From: JACQQW01 sp964520655
GTDB taxonomy: Bacteria > Omnitrophota > Gorgyraeia > Zapsychrales > Fredricksoniimonadaceae
Length of the DNA: 64,000 nt
Assembly: GCA_964520655.1 (NCBI GenBank)
Contig: CAZFNI010000001.1
Coordinates: 62,001-126,000, forward strand
Reading direction: 5' to 3'
The notes beneath the pieces are model-generated. The model did no database searches and had not been told where the DNA came from. It was given only the letters and a program-made list of their open reading frames with translations. The stretch's first letter is position 1. Each line of letters begins with the position of its first letter. Below are positions 33,028 to 42,239 of the stretch, piece after piece. A program made the translations under genes and the position numbers.

Positions 33028-33961
33028 AAAACTAATTATCATTGGTTCTGGTCCTTCAGGCCACACGGCGGCGATCTATGCGGCGCGTGCTAATTTAAAT
33101 CCGCTGATGTTCGAGGGGATGTACGCCGCGGGCGTTGCGGCCGGTGGACAGTTGACCACAACAACGGAAGTGGAGAACTTTCCAGGGTTTGAAAGTATTT
33201 CCGGACCTCAACTCATGGATAAAATGCGGGCCCAGTCCCTGCATTGCGGGGCAAGGATTGTGACGGAGACGGTTGAGAAGGTGGATCTATCCAAACGACC
33301 GTTTGTGGTATGGGCCGGGGGCCAGGAATATTCTGCAAAAGCATTGATCATAGCAACGGGTGCCACTGCCAAACGAATGAATTTGCCGGGCGAAGACCGT
33401 CTATGGCAGAAGGGGATCTCTGCCTGTGCGGTCTGCGACGGAGGGCTGCCGTTCTTTAGAAATAAGGTTTTAGTCGTTGTTGGCGGCGGTGATAGTGCAT
33501 TGGAAGAGGCAGCCTATCTGACAAAGTTCGCTTCCCAGGTTGTCTTACTGGTGCGCCGCGATGTCATGCGTGCCTCAAAGATAATGCAGGAAAGAGCCAA
33601 ACATAATCCTAAGATCCAGATCCGTTTTAATACCATCCCGCTGGAAGTTTTAGGGGATACCAAAGTAACGGGGCTCAAACTGCAGGATACGTTGACCAAA
33701 GAAGTTGTGACCATGGAAGTGGGCGGATTATTTTATGCCATTGGCCATGTGCCTAATACGGGATTTCTAGGAGGCCAGCTGGAGCTGGATGATACGGGAT
33801 ACATTAAGGTTCATCCTGGATCGACCAGAACGTCCGTTCATGGTATCTTTGCCGCAGGGGATGTTGCGGACAAAGTTTACCGACAGGCCATCACTTCTGC
33901 CGGTACAGGCTGTATGTCTGCGCTTGATGCCGAGCGTTTCTTATCTGAACAAGAGCATTGA
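33011..33961 (+). CDS. trxB: Thioredoxin reductase
   Basis: This NADPH-dependent flavoprotein reduces thioredoxin. The 316-aa protein has an FAD motif GSGPSGHTAAIYAARA near 11-26, GGQLTTTTEVENFPGF, the redox-active CAVC within SACAVCDGG (about 138-146), the NADPH motif VVGGGDSALEEAAYL and the C-terminal FAD motif GIFAAGDVADKVYRQAITSAG. All are standard. The gene begins inside the korB end and is followed 30 bases later by the fchA gene, in a stretch rich in redox and one-carbon functions. A ferredoxin-linked reductase is possible, but the NADPH loop looks typical. Confidence 0.93.
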   Translation: MALISEKLIIIGSGPSGHTAAIYAARANLNPLMFEGMYAAGVAAGGQLTTTTEVENFPGFESISGPQLMDKMRAQSLHCGARIVTETVEKVDLSKRPFVVWAGGQEYSAKALIIATGATAKRMNLPGEDRLWQKGISACAVCDGGLPFFRNKVLVVVGGGDSALEEAAYLTKFASQVVLLVRRDVMRASKIMQERAKHNPKIQIRFNTIPLEVLGDTKVTGLKLQDTLTKEVVTMEVGGLFYAIGHVPNTGFLGGQLELDDTGYIKVHPGSTRTSVHGIFAAGDVADKVYRQAITSAGTGCMSALDAERFLSEQEH

Positions 33962-33991
33962 CCACAACTGTTAACAAAGCCAAGATCAAAT

Positions 33992-34489
33992 ATGTCCACA
34001 ACTGTTAATTTTAGTCCTTTAAGCATAACGAAATATTCGGAACAATTATCCAGCAAAGCACCTGTGCCTGGCGGTGGTTCAGCGGCTGCCTACGCGGCGG
34101 CGCTTGGGGCGGGGCTGTTGTCCATGGTGGCGAATTATTCCATAGGCCGCAAAGCCAATAGCAGATCGGTTGAGGCGCGGTTGGACAGGTCATTGAGATC
34201 TTCTGAATCTATCCGGAAAAGATTACTCGAATTAACATCGCTGGATTCAGAAGCCTATTTGAAAGTTGTTGCGGCCCGTAAAAAAGATGAAAAGCAGCAG
34301 CGTTTAGCTGGGCAGAACGCGGTTAAAGTGGGCCGAGAGATCTGCAAGCTTTGTTATCAAGCCATTGATCTGGCCCCGTTCTTAGTCAAGGAGGGCAATC
34401 CGTATCTGTTAAGTGATGTGCAGGTGGCAGTGGAATTATTACAGGCTGGTTATTCCGGTTCAATGGTTATGGTCAAGATCAATCAATGA
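33992..34489 (+). CDS. fchA: Methenyltetrahydrofolate cyclohydrolase / cyclodeaminase-family protein
   Basis: This 165-aa helical protein belongs to the FTCD C-terminal (cyclodeaminase/cyclohydrolase) family. The signature PVPGGGSAAAYAAALGAGLLSMVANYS (about 23-48) is followed by SLDSEAYLKVVAARKK, matching that family. In anaerobes FchA opens or closes the 5,10-methenyl ring of tetrahydrofolate. It overlaps folD by 4 bases; FolD is a bifunctional dehydrogenase/cyclohydrolase in many organisms, so the pairing suggests a one-carbon pathway with separate enzymes. The protein is slightly shorter than the usual 180-200 residues at its C terminus. Confidence 0.85.
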   Translation: MSTTVNFSPLSITKYSEQLSSKAPVPGGGSAAAYAAALGAGLLSMVANYSIGRKANSRSVEARLDRSLRSSESIRKRLLELTSLDSEAYLKVVAARKKDEKQQRLAGQNAVKVGREICKLCYQAIDLAPFLVKEGNPYLLSDVQVAVELLQAGYSGSMVMVKINQ

Positions 34490-35343
34490 GCGCAAAGATC
34501 CTCGACGGCAAAATCCTTGCCGCAAAACTTAAAGAACAGTTAAAGCACAATATCGATACGATCGTTAAAGCCAAAGGACGTTCGATCGCTGTTGCATCGA
34601 TCATTGTTGGCAAAGATCCTGCGGGGCATTCCTATGCGTTAAGCCAGCAAAAGACCGCGCAGAGCCTCGGGATCGATTATCAGCTGCATGAACTTTCCGA
34701 TAATGTTTCACTCGACAATATTTTAACATTGATCGCGCAGTTAAATCGTGACAGCAATGTTCACGGGATCATGATCAATAAGCCTCTTCCGCCGCACATT
34801 GATTTCACTGTGCTGATCAATGCGCTTCTTCCTGAAAAAGATATTGAGGGGATGTCGCTTAATAATTTAGGGCGCTTGTTTATTGGGAAAAGCCGTTTGA
34901 TCCCTTGCACCGCGGCCGCTGCCATGGCGCATTTGTATGCGCTGAAGATCGATCTGAAAGGAAAAGAAGCGGTGGTGATAGGCCGTTCGGACATTGTGGG
35001 CAAACCTCTGGCCCTGTTGTTATTGCAGGCGCATATCACGACCACCATTTGTCATTCAGCAACGAGCAAGGCTGGTCGTTTGGATGAACATATCAAACGG
35101 GCGGATATCTTGATCGCCGCGATCGGTCAGCCTTTGTTTGTCAAGGGCGACTGGATAAAACCAGGGGCCATTGTCATTGATGTCGGCATCAATCATGTTA
35201 ACGGACAATTGGTTGGGGATGTTGATTATAATACGGTCAAAGAAAAGGCAGGCTTTATCACCCCGGTCCCGGGAGGGGTCGGCCCGGTCACATCCGTCAT
35301 GTTAATGCAGAACGCTTTTGAGGCATACCAATGTCAACAATAG
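34486..35343 (+). CDS. folD: Methylenetetrahydrofolate dehydrogenase / cyclohydrolase FolD
   Basis: FolD interconverts 5,10-methylene-, methenyl- and 10-formyl-tetrahydrofolate. The 285-aa protein shows VGKDPAGHSYALSQQKTAQ near 42-60 (catalytic Lys and Tyr region), GIMINKPLPPHID, the NAD(P) motif VVIGRSDIVGKPLALLL near 163-179, and the C-terminal PVPGGVGPVTSVMLMQN. The usual DVDGFHP block is changed to DIEGMSLNN, which may alter substrate or cofactor handling. It overlaps fchA upstream and a flavoprotein gene downstream by 13 bases, so all three are probably coupled. Confidence 0.9.
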   Translation: MSAKILDGKILAAKLKEQLKHNIDTIVKAKGRSIAVASIIVGKDPAGHSYALSQQKTAQSLGIDYQLHELSDNVSLDNILTLIAQLNRDSNVHGIMINKPLPPHIDFTVLINALLPEKDIEGMSLNNLGRLFIGKSRLIPCTAAAAMAHLYALKIDLKGKEAVVIGRSDIVGKPLALLLLQAHITTTICHSATSKAGRLDEHIKRADILIAAIGQPLFVKGDWIKPGAIVIDVGINHVNGQLVGDVDYNTVKEKAGFITPVPGGVGPVTSVMLMQNAFEAYQCQQ

Positions 35344-36497
35344 TCATTATCGGAAGTTCATCCGCCAGTGTATCAGCTGCCCAAACCCTGCGGACCAGCG
35401 GTTTCGATGGAGATCTGACAATTTTTTGTCCTCAGGGTGTATTGCCCTACGACCATGAGCTCTTTCCGGCGTGGATCGCCAAAGATACGAAAGAATCGCA
35501 AGTCTTTATCAAGCTGGACAAGTTTACTTCGCCGCATAAGGTCAAAATGATCTCCCAGGAGAAATTGACCAGGGTCAGCACAAAGCGCCGTCAATTAACG
35601 ACGGAGGACAAAACGCATATTCCCTTTGATCAATTGCTGATCACGGATCTGCCTGCTGTTGCTTATCCGTTGATGAAAGGCTCCCAAAAAGAAGGGGTTT
35701 TTAATACATTTTTATTTCCATCGGTCAAGACATTGGTCAAGACGCTTCATGAAATAGATAATGTGGTTGTTAAGGTGAGCGGGTTGAGCGGACTGGAGTT
35801 CGCCTGCGCATTATCGCGCGCGGGCAAAGACGTGGTGATCTTAAGTCCTAAAGAAGGGCTTTTGATATCGATCTTTGACGAAGAGACATCGATGCTGCTT
35901 AAGCAGATCCTGGAGGCCAGGGGCATCAGGGTCATTTATGATGATATGGAGGAGATATTAGGCGACGCGCAAGTAAAAGCTGTGAGGCTTCATTCGGGGA
36001 AAGTCATGGCGGCAGAAACGGTTGTTTTTGATAATGTGACCCCGGATCTAAGAATGCTTAGCGATGCTGACCTGTTGACCGAAGGCGCTCTAAAGACGGA
36101 TGAATTCTTTCGCACACCGGTAGAGAATGTTTTTGCGGCCGGCAGTGTTGTCAATGGTTTTGGGATGACGCATCAGGAATTGGCCGTGCTAGGAAAAGCA
36201 GCGGCCCAAAATATGCTTAGATCCGGTATTCCCACTGAACCTGTGGGGTGTGTTGTCCGTGACTTTGGGCATAAAGTGTGTGATGGTTTTTATGCGGGAG
36301 AAGTCCGTTTACCGCAGGGCGGGCGTGAATATATGAGGTTCGATGGCCCTTCCAACATTTATAAGAAGATCTATCTTAGCGGCGACAAAATAGTCGGCGC
36401 TGTATGGATGAACGCGCCAGGTGATAAGGAGCGTGTCATCAAAGCGTTGACCGAACGCCAAACGATACTCGGTGGCCAAGAAGAACAATTTTTATGA
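35331..36497 (+). CDS. FAD-dependent pyridine nucleotide-disulphide oxidoreductase-like protein
   Basis: This 388-aa flavoprotein resembles NADH-oxidase/nitrite-reductase-type FAD reductases: N-terminal VIIGSSSASVSAAQTLR, a middle NAD-binding-like segment KVSGLSGLEFACALSRAGKDV near 145-165 and the FAD motif NVFAAGSVVNGFGMTHQELAV near 265-285. Both nucleotide loops deviate from the glycine pattern (GSSSAS and SGLSGLE instead of GxGxxG), so binding may be weakened or specialised. No redox-active CxxC is seen. It is coupled to folD (13-base overlap), which hints at a role in one-carbon or electron-bifurcation reactions, as inferred from context only. It overlaps polA by 4 bases. Confidence 0.72.
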   Translation: MSTIVIIGSSSASVSAAQTLRTSGFDGDLTIFCPQGVLPYDHELFPAWIAKDTKESQVFIKLDKFTSPHKVKMISQEKLTRVSTKRRQLTTEDKTHIPFDQLLITDLPAVAYPLMKGSQKEGVFNTFLFPSVKTLVKTLHEIDNVVVKVSGLSGLEFACALSRAGKDVVILSPKEGLLISIFDEETSMLLKQILEARGIRVIYDDMEEILGDAQVKAVRLHSGKVMAAETVVFDNVTPDLRMLSDADLLTEGALKTDEFFRTPVENVFAAGSVVNGFGMTHQELAVLGKAAAQNMLRSGIPTEPVGCVVRDFGHKVCDGFYAGEVRLPQGGREYMRFDGPSNIYKKIYLSGDKIVGAVWMNAPGDKERVIKALTERQTILGGQEEQFL

Positions 36498-38842
36498 ACC
36501 GTCCCCAGGTGTTCTTGATCGACGCGTATGGGTTGATATACCGCGCCTATTACGCGGTGAAGGCATTGACCAACAGCAAAGGCCAGCCAACTAATGCAGT
36601 GTTCGGGTTCTGCAATATCCTGCGTAAACTCCTTATAGACCTTAAACCTACTCATCTGGCTGTTTGTTTTGATGTGGGTAAGAAAACCCTGCGGCAGGAG
36701 AAGTATAAAGAATACAAGGCTCACCGTCAGGCAATGCCGGATGACTTAGTCGCCCAGATCGATACGATCAAAGAGATCATCAGTGCGTACAATATTCCTA
36801 TCATCGCGATGGAGGGGCATGAGGCTGATGATGTGATGGCAACCTTGGCCAAACGCTTTGGTAAGGACGCTGTCGTGACAATCGTCACTGAGGATAAGGA
36901 TATGGCCCAGCTGGTGGGGAGCAATGTTCAGATCTACAGTGCCCGTCTGGAGAAGGTTTTAAAGACCGAAGATGTGGTGGAGAAGTTCGGTGTCAATCCA
37001 TCGCAGATCGTGGATTTTATCGCCTTAGCTGGGGATAGCTCGGATAATATTCCGGGCGTCAAGGGCATTGGCGAGGTTGGAGCCAGGAAGCTGTTGGAAG
37101 AGTTTGGGACTTTGGCTAAGATCTATCAGAATCTGGATAAGATCAAGGCACAGAAACTGCGGGAGAAATTAGAGGCCTCAAGGGAGGATGCATTCTTGAG
37201 TCAGGAGTTAGCGACCTTGCATGCCGATGTTGATGTCACGGCCACGCTCGAGGGGATGCAGGTGCAGGAGCCGGACAGGGCCAAACTATTAGCCATTTAT
37301 GAAGCATTGGAATTTAAACGCTTTGCCCAGGAATTAAGCGCTGCTCCGGTATCTGCTGTTGCTGTTGATTTTGATCCCATGGTCTGCGTCGATGGCGTGG
37401 ATATCGTTTATGATCTTAAAGCGCTCCTTAAGATGGGTCATACATTTGGTAAAGATGTTTTTGATGTGTATCTTGCCGGATATTTATTAAGTGGAGGCAA
37501 AAAGTTTGATGTTGCCGCTTTGTCCTGGGATCATCTGAAAGTCCCGCCCGCTAAACATGTGTTAAGGGATCTCTATAAACCGCTGTTAAATGCCTTAAAA
37601 GAGAACGGGCTAAATGAGCTGTATTTCAATATTGAACATCCCCTGGTCTTTGTCTTGGAGCGTGTGGAACGCAATGGGGTAAAGATCGATGTGGATTTCC
37701 TCAAGGGTCTGTCCCAGGAAAGCCAGAATAAGATCGATCAGATGCAGCGTTCGTTATTTGACACGGCCGGGTGTGAGTTTAATATGAATTCTCCCAAACA
37801 GTTAAGTGAGGTCTTGTTCGAAAAGTTAAAGCTGCCTGTCGTAAAAAAGACCAAGACGGGGTTTTCGACGGACGAGGAAGTGTTGACCCGCTTAGCCGCG
37901 CAGCACCCGCTGCCGGCGCTCATCCTTGAATACCGCCAGATCTCCAAATTAAAGAGCACATACATTGATGCCTTGCCGTTACTGATCGACCCTGCGGATA
38001 ATAAGATCCATGCGACATTTAATCAAACAGGGGCTGAGACGGGGAGGCTTAGTTCCAATAATCCCAATCTGCAGAATATCCCGATCCGTACGGAGATGGG
38101 CAGACGCATCCGGGAAGCGTTCATTGCTTTTGATGAGAAGAGTTTACTGTTATCTGCGGACTATTCTCAGATCGAATTAAGGATACTGGCGCATTTATCC
38201 GGCGATGAGAACCTTTGCCGGGCTTTTGCCGAGGATCAGGACATCCACCGCTATACAGCGTCGCTGATGTTCGATGTCAAGGAGCACCAAGTTGACGATC
38301 AGATGCGCTACGCAGCTAAACGGATCAATTTCGGCATCATTTACGGGATGAGTGCTTTTGGGTTGTCAAAAGACCTGGATGTTCCCATGAAACAGGCGCA
38401 GGAATTCATCGACAGGTATTTTTTGCGTTATCCCAAAGTGCAGGCGTATCTGGACGGAGAAGTGGCCAAGGCTAAAAAGAGAGGTTATGCCCAGACCATG
38501 TTCAATCGCCGCCGGTATTTGCCTGATATCCATAACCGCAATATGGCTTTGCGTCAATTTGCCGAACGACAGGCGATCAATGCGCCGATCCAGGGGACGG
38601 CGGCGGACTTGATAAAAAAAGCCATGGTCGATATTGATCGAGAACTCAGACGGGCGAAGCTTGAGTCATTAATGATCATGACCGTCCACGATGAGCTGGT
38701 GTTCAATGTGAAAAAGGCTGAAGAAAAAGAAATGATAGATTTAGTTAAACGAAGTATGGAAGGTGCGCTACAATTAAGCGTTCCTATTAAAGTATCGGTC
38801 AAGAGCGGTCCCAATTGGCTGAACATGTCTGTGGTCATTTAA
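36494..38842 (+). CDS. polA: DNA polymerase I with reduced 3'-5' exonuclease region
   Basis: PolA fills gaps and removes RNA primers. The 782-aa protein has an N-terminal 5'-3' nuclease (about 1-285, with DAYGLIYRAYYA and EGHEADDVMATLA and a helix-hairpin-helix GVKGIGEVGARKLLEEFG). The polymerase core follows (about 390-782): TGRLSSNNPNLQNIP, ADYSQIELRILAHLSGDE, INFGIIYGMSAFGL and the motif C TVHDELVF. Only about 100 residues lie between the nuclease and the polymerase, less than the usual exonuclease domain. I see no DxE motif of a proofreading site, so proofreading is probably lost, as in several lineages. It overlaps the flavoprotein gene by 4 bases. Confidence 0.93.
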   Translation: MNRPQVFLIDAYGLIYRAYYAVKALTNSKGQPTNAVFGFCNILRKLLIDLKPTHLAVCFDVGKKTLRQEKYKEYKAHRQAMPDDLVAQIDTIKEIISAYNIPIIAMEGHEADDVMATLAKRFGKDAVVTIVTEDKDMAQLVGSNVQIYSARLEKVLKTEDVVEKFGVNPSQIVDFIALAGDSSDNIPGVKGIGEVGARKLLEEFGTLAKIYQNLDKIKAQKLREKLEASREDAFLSQELATLHADVDVTATLEGMQVQEPDRAKLLAIYEALEFKRFAQELSAAPVSAVAVDFDPMVCVDGVDIVYDLKALLKMGHTFGKDVFDVYLAGYLLSGGKKFDVAALSWDHLKVPPAKHVLRDLYKPLLNALKENGLNELYFNIEHPLVFVLERVERNGVKIDVDFLKGLSQESQNKIDQMQRSLFDTAGCEFNMNSPKQLSEVLFEKLKLPVVKKTKTGFSTDEEVLTRLAAQHPLPALILEYRQISKLKSTYIDALPLLIDPADNKIHATFNQTGAETGRLSSNNPNLQNIPIRTEMGRRIREAFIAFDEKSLLLSADYSQIELRILAHLSGDENLCRAFAEDQDIHRYTASLMFDVKEHQVDDQMRYAAKRINFGIIYGMSAFGLSKDLDVPMKQAQEFIDRYFLRYPKVQAYLDGEVAKAKKRGYAQTMFNRRRYLPDIHNRNMALRQFAERQAINAPIQGTAADLIKKAMVDIDRELRRAKLESLMIMTVHDELVFNVKKAEEKEMIDLVKRSMEGALQLSVPIKVSVKSGPNWLNMSVVI

Positions 38843-38845
38843 CTT

Positions 38846-40234
38846 ATGAAAATTGTCTTCTGTGCTTCTGAAGTTGTCCCATTTGCAAAAACCGGCGGAT
38901 TAGCTGATGTCTGCGGTTCCCTGCCTCCGGCATTAGAAAAGCTCGGTCATGAAGTCATCATTATCACGCCGCGTTATAAAACATCCAAGGTGTCTCTGCC
39001 TTCCCCGATCGTCCGTATCGGCGAGAATGTAAAGGTGTATTTCATCGAGCATGTGCATTATTTCGGGCGGGAGGGGTTATACGGCGACTCGGGAGGCGAT
39101 TATGCTGATAACCTCGAGCGTTTTTCCTATTTTTGTCACGCGGCCTTGAAGCTTTTAAAAGAGATCAAGTTCAAGGCGGACATTGTCCATTGCCACGACT
39201 GGCATACGGCCTTGATCCCTATTTTGCTCAAAACCAAATATAAGGATGATGATTTCCTTAAAAAAACCAAGTCTGTTTTGACTATTCATAATCTGGCGTA
39301 TCAGGGGGTGTTCCCCAAGAGTCAGTATAATAAGCTCAACGTCGACGGACATTTATTCCATACGCAGGGCTTGGAATTCTATGACCAGGTCAATGTTTTA
39401 AAAGGCGGTATTATTTTTGCGGATGCCGTTACGACTGTCAGCCCTCAATATGCCAAAGAGATGCAAACGGAAAGCTTCGGCTGCGGATTAGATGGTGTTT
39501 TACGCAACCGTGGCAATGATATTTACGGGATCATCAATGGGTTGGATTATGATGCCTGGAATCCGGCTGATGACCCGTTAATGGATTTTACGTTCAGTGC
39601 TGCCGATCTAAGTGGCAAGGCCCAGGATAAAGCATCGCTTCAGAAAATGATGAACTTGCCCGTCAATGACCGGGTCCCGGTATTTGGTTTTGTAGCGCGT
39701 TTATGCCATCAAAAGGGGCTCGATCTGATCGTTGATGCCATGGATGATATTCTTAAACACGGGGCCCAGATCGTCTTTACCGGGCACGGGGACCGTAAAT
39801 ATCACCGCATGTTAGAGGAGTGTGCCAGTTATTACCCGGACCGCATCGGATTGCATTTGAAATTTGATGAAGCCATGGCCCATAAGGTATACGGCGGCAG
39901 TGATTTCTTTTTGATGCCTTCTGTGTTTGAACCTTGCGGTTTGGGCCAGATGATCGCCCTGCGTTATGGGTCGATCCCGCTGGTGTACCGCACCGGCGGT
40001 CTTGCTGATACGATCCGTCTTTATGATGTGATCCATCAGACCGGAAATGGTTTTGTTTTTACGGAATACAATAAAACTTCTTTTGTCCGCGCTTTCGCGG
40101 AAGCGATCAAAACCTTTAAGCACAAGACCCACATGGATTTCCTGATGGCCCAGGCCATGCGCATCCGTTTTTCGTGGGATAAATCCGCCAAAGACTACAC
40201 CAAGGTCTATCAGAAATGCCAATCATCGGGGTAA
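38846..40234 (+). CDS. glgA: Glycogen synthase (GT5)
   Basis: GlgA elongates alpha-1,4-glucan from ADP-glucose. The 462-aa protein has the N-terminal substrate motif KTGGLADVCGSLPPAL (about 15-30), HCHDWHTALIPILL near 115, LTIHNLAYQGVFP near 147, FGFVARLCHQKGLDL near 280 and FLMPSVFEPCGLGQMIALRYG near 355, then RTGGLADTI. All hallmark motifs are intact. Its motifs can be compared directly with the degenerate GT-B domain in the 2444-aa protein at 53299. No other glycogen genes are adjacent; coaE overlaps its 3' end by 19 bases. Confidence 0.95.
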   Translation: MKIVFCASEVVPFAKTGGLADVCGSLPPALEKLGHEVIIITPRYKTSKVSLPSPIVRIGENVKVYFIEHVHYFGREGLYGDSGGDYADNLERFSYFCHAALKLLKEIKFKADIVHCHDWHTALIPILLKTKYKDDDFLKKTKSVLTIHNLAYQGVFPKSQYNKLNVDGHLFHTQGLEFYDQVNVLKGGIIFADAVTTVSPQYAKEMQTESFGCGLDGVLRNRGNDIYGIINGLDYDAWNPADDPLMDFTFSAADLSGKAQDKASLQKMMNLPVNDRVPVFGFVARLCHQKGLDLIVDAMDDILKHGAQIVFTGHGDRKYHRMLEECASYYPDRIGLHLKFDEAMAHKVYGGSDFFLMPSVFEPCGLGQMIALRYGSIPLVYRTGGLADTIRLYDVIHQTGNGFVFTEYNKTSFVRAFAEAIKTFKHKTHMDFLMAQAMRIRFSWDKSAKDYTKVYQKCQSSG

Positions 40235-40812
40235 CAGGCAGTTTGGGGACAGGTAAAAGTACTGTGGCCGCGATGTTTATGCGCTTGGGGGCTGGTGTCA
40301 TTGATGCGGACCAGATCACCCGGGGCTTGTTAGCTCATGACAAGAAATGCATAAAAAAAGTGGCAAAATCTTTTCCAGATGCTATACTTAAGACCAGTGA
40401 AATAGATCGTTCAAAACTTGCCAATATAGTTTTTCAAAATCCGCGTGAATTAAAAAAACTTACCAGCATTCTTTATCCAGAGGCCTTAAAGCAAGTTAAA
40501 AAACAGATTTCAGTATATAAGAAGCAGAAAAAATGGGTCGTTCTTGATGTCCCTTTGCTTTTTGAGTCAGGGTGGGACAGGTTAGCTGACGTAACCATTG
40601 TGGTCAAAGCACCCCGACAACAGCAATTTATCCGTGCACAGCAGCGTCTGGGATTGACCAGGACGCAGTTCCTGCTGCGGTTAAAGGCACAGCTTCCATT
40701 AAAAGAAAAATGTCTGATAGCGGATATCATCATTGACAATGGCGGTACCAAGGATCAAACGCGCAGGCAGGTTGACGCGATATTTAATAGATTATCACAA
40801 CGAAAGAACTAG
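40216..40812 (+). CDS. coaE: Dephospho-CoA kinase
   Basis: CoaE phosphorylates dephospho-CoA in the last step of coenzyme A synthesis. The 198-aa protein has the P-loop GVTGSLGTGKSTVAAMF (about 4-20), GAGVIDADQITRGLL, WVVLDVPLLFESGW near 110 and the lid LGLTRTQFLLRL. This is the family length and motif set. Its ATG lies inside the 3' end of glgA and the rho gene follows after 14 bases. The region from about 40320 to 40550 is locally AT-rich, but the reading frame is continuous. Confidence 0.93.
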   Translation: MPIIGVTGSLGTGKSTVAAMFMRLGAGVIDADQITRGLLAHDKKCIKKVAKSFPDAILKTSEIDRSKLANIVFQNPRELKKLTSILYPEALKQVKKQISVYKKQKKWVVLDVPLLFESGWDRLADVTIVVKAPRQQQFIRAQQRLGLTRTQFLLRLKAQLPLKEKCLIADIIIDNGGTKDQTRRQVDAIFNRLSQRKN

Positions 40813-40826
40813 AGGAGAATCAGAAC

Positions 40827-42161
40827 ATGGGCAGGACTGAAACAACAAAAAATGATAAAGATGAACTTAAAGAGAACGGTGATTATAAGCCCAAGAATCC
40901 AGGCGGCAAGACCGTTAATATAGAAGAATTAAAGGAAATGAAAATGGCTGAGCTTTCCAAGCTCGCCCGTGACCTTGATGTTCAGGGTGCTTCGACCTTA
41001 AAGAAGCAGGACCTGATCTTCAAGATCCTTCAGGCCCAGGCCGAAAAAGAAGGGTTGATGTTCGGTGAAGGGACGCTGGAGATCCTGTCCGAAGGTTTTG
41101 GTTTCCTGCGTTCAGCCAAGTATAACTATTTGCCATGCCCTGATGATATTTATATTTCTCCATCACAGATCCGCCGTTTTGACCTAAAGACCGGCGATAC
41201 GGTCTCTGGACAGATCCGTCCGCCTAAGGAAGGGGAGAAATATTTCGCGCTGCTTAAAGTGGAAGCGGTCAATTTTGAGAATCCGGAAAAATGCAAGGAT
41301 AAGATCTTTTTTGACAATTTGACGCCGCTGTATCCGAAAGAACGTTTGAATCTGGAGATCAGCCAGCAGGAGGTCACCACTCGTATCATCAATTTATTGA
41401 CCCCACTAGGCAAGGGGCAGCGCGCTCTGATCGTTGCTCCGCCGTTTAGCGGTAAGACCGTTATCATGCAGAAAATGGCCAACGCCATCGTGCAAAACCA
41501 TCCGGATGTGGTGCTGATCGTCCTTTTGATCGATGAGCGTCCGGAAGAAGTGACGGACATGCAGCGCAGCGTTAAGGGTGAGGTCATTGCCTCCACCTTC
41601 GATGAGCCCGCGGAACGCCACGTGCAGATCGCGGAGATCGTCATTGAGAAAGCTAAACGTTTAGTCGAACATAAGCGCGACGTGGTCATCCTGCTTGACA
41701 GTATTACCCGTCTGGCGCGCGCCTATAATACGGTAGTTCCTCATTCCGGCAAGATCCTCTCCGGCGGTGTGGACTCCAATGCCTTGCATAAACCCAAACG
41801 CTTTTTCGGTGCTGCCCGTAATATCGAAGAAGGTGGTTCTTTAACGATCATCGCGACCGCGCTTGTGGATACCGGAAGCCGCATGGATGAAGTCATTTTT
41901 GAAGAATTCAAGGGTACCGGCAACATGGAATTGCAGCTGGATAGGAACTTGTTCCAGCGCCGCATCTATCCCGCGATCGATATCAAGCGTTCCAACACGC
42001 GCCATGAGGAATTACTGGTCTCGGAAAATGACCTTGGCCGCATGTGGTTATTGCGCAAGGCGTTCAATGATCTTAATTCCGCGGAAGCGATGGAATTGCT
42101 GATCAATAAGGTGGGTAAATTCAAGAATAATGCCGAATTCCTTCAGAATATGAATAAATAG
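40827..42161 (+). CDS. rho: Transcription termination factor Rho
   Basis: Rho is a hexameric RNA helicase that ends transcription. The 444-aa protein opens with a charged tail, then the Rho N-terminal domain (NIEELKEMKMAELSKLARDL near 32-52) and the cold-shock-like RNA-binding domain (EGFGFLRSAKYNY). The ATPase follows, with Walker A VAPPFSGKTVIMQ near 206-218, Walker B VVILLDSITRLARAYN near 288, GGVDSNALHKPKRFFGAARN (Q-loop) and the secondary-channel region. AGAGGAG is the ribosome-binding site. It separates from coaE by 14 bases and is followed by the rpmE promoter. The lack of strong intrinsic terminators in this window is consistent with Rho use. Confidence 0.97.
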   Translation: MGRTETTKNDKDELKENGDYKPKNPGGKTVNIEELKEMKMAELSKLARDLDVQGASTLKKQDLIFKILQAQAEKEGLMFGEGTLEILSEGFGFLRSAKYNYLPCPDDIYISPSQIRRFDLKTGDTVSGQIRPPKEGEKYFALLKVEAVNFENPEKCKDKIFFDNLTPLYPKERLNLEISQQEVTTRIINLLTPLGKGQRALIVAPPFSGKTVIMQKMANAIVQNHPDVVLIVLLIDERPEEVTDMQRSVKGEVIASTFDEPAERHVQIAEIVIEKAKRLVEHKRDVVILLDSITRLARAYNTVVPHSGKILSGGVDSNALHKPKRFFGAARNIEEGGSLTIIATALVDTGSRMDEVIFEEFKGTGNMELQLDRNLFQRRIYPAIDIKRSNTRHEELLVSENDLGRMWLLRKAFNDLNSAEAMELLINKVGKFKNNAEFLQNMNK

Positions 42162-42179
42162 GCTAAGAAGAAACTTTTC

Positions 42180-42208
42180 TTGCTAAAAACAGGGTCTTCG
42201 GTTATTAT
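42180..42208 (+). promoter_or_regulatory. Predicted promoter of rpmE
   Basis: TTGCTA (42180-42185), a 17-base spacer and TATTAT (42203-42208). The leader would begin near 42215 and contains AAGGAG, spaced properly before the ATG at 42240. This fixes the L31 start and disqualifies the TTG at 42180, which coincides with the -35 box. Confidence 0.6.
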
Positions 42209-42239
42209 ATACGCTTTACAAAGCAAGGAGAAAATACGC

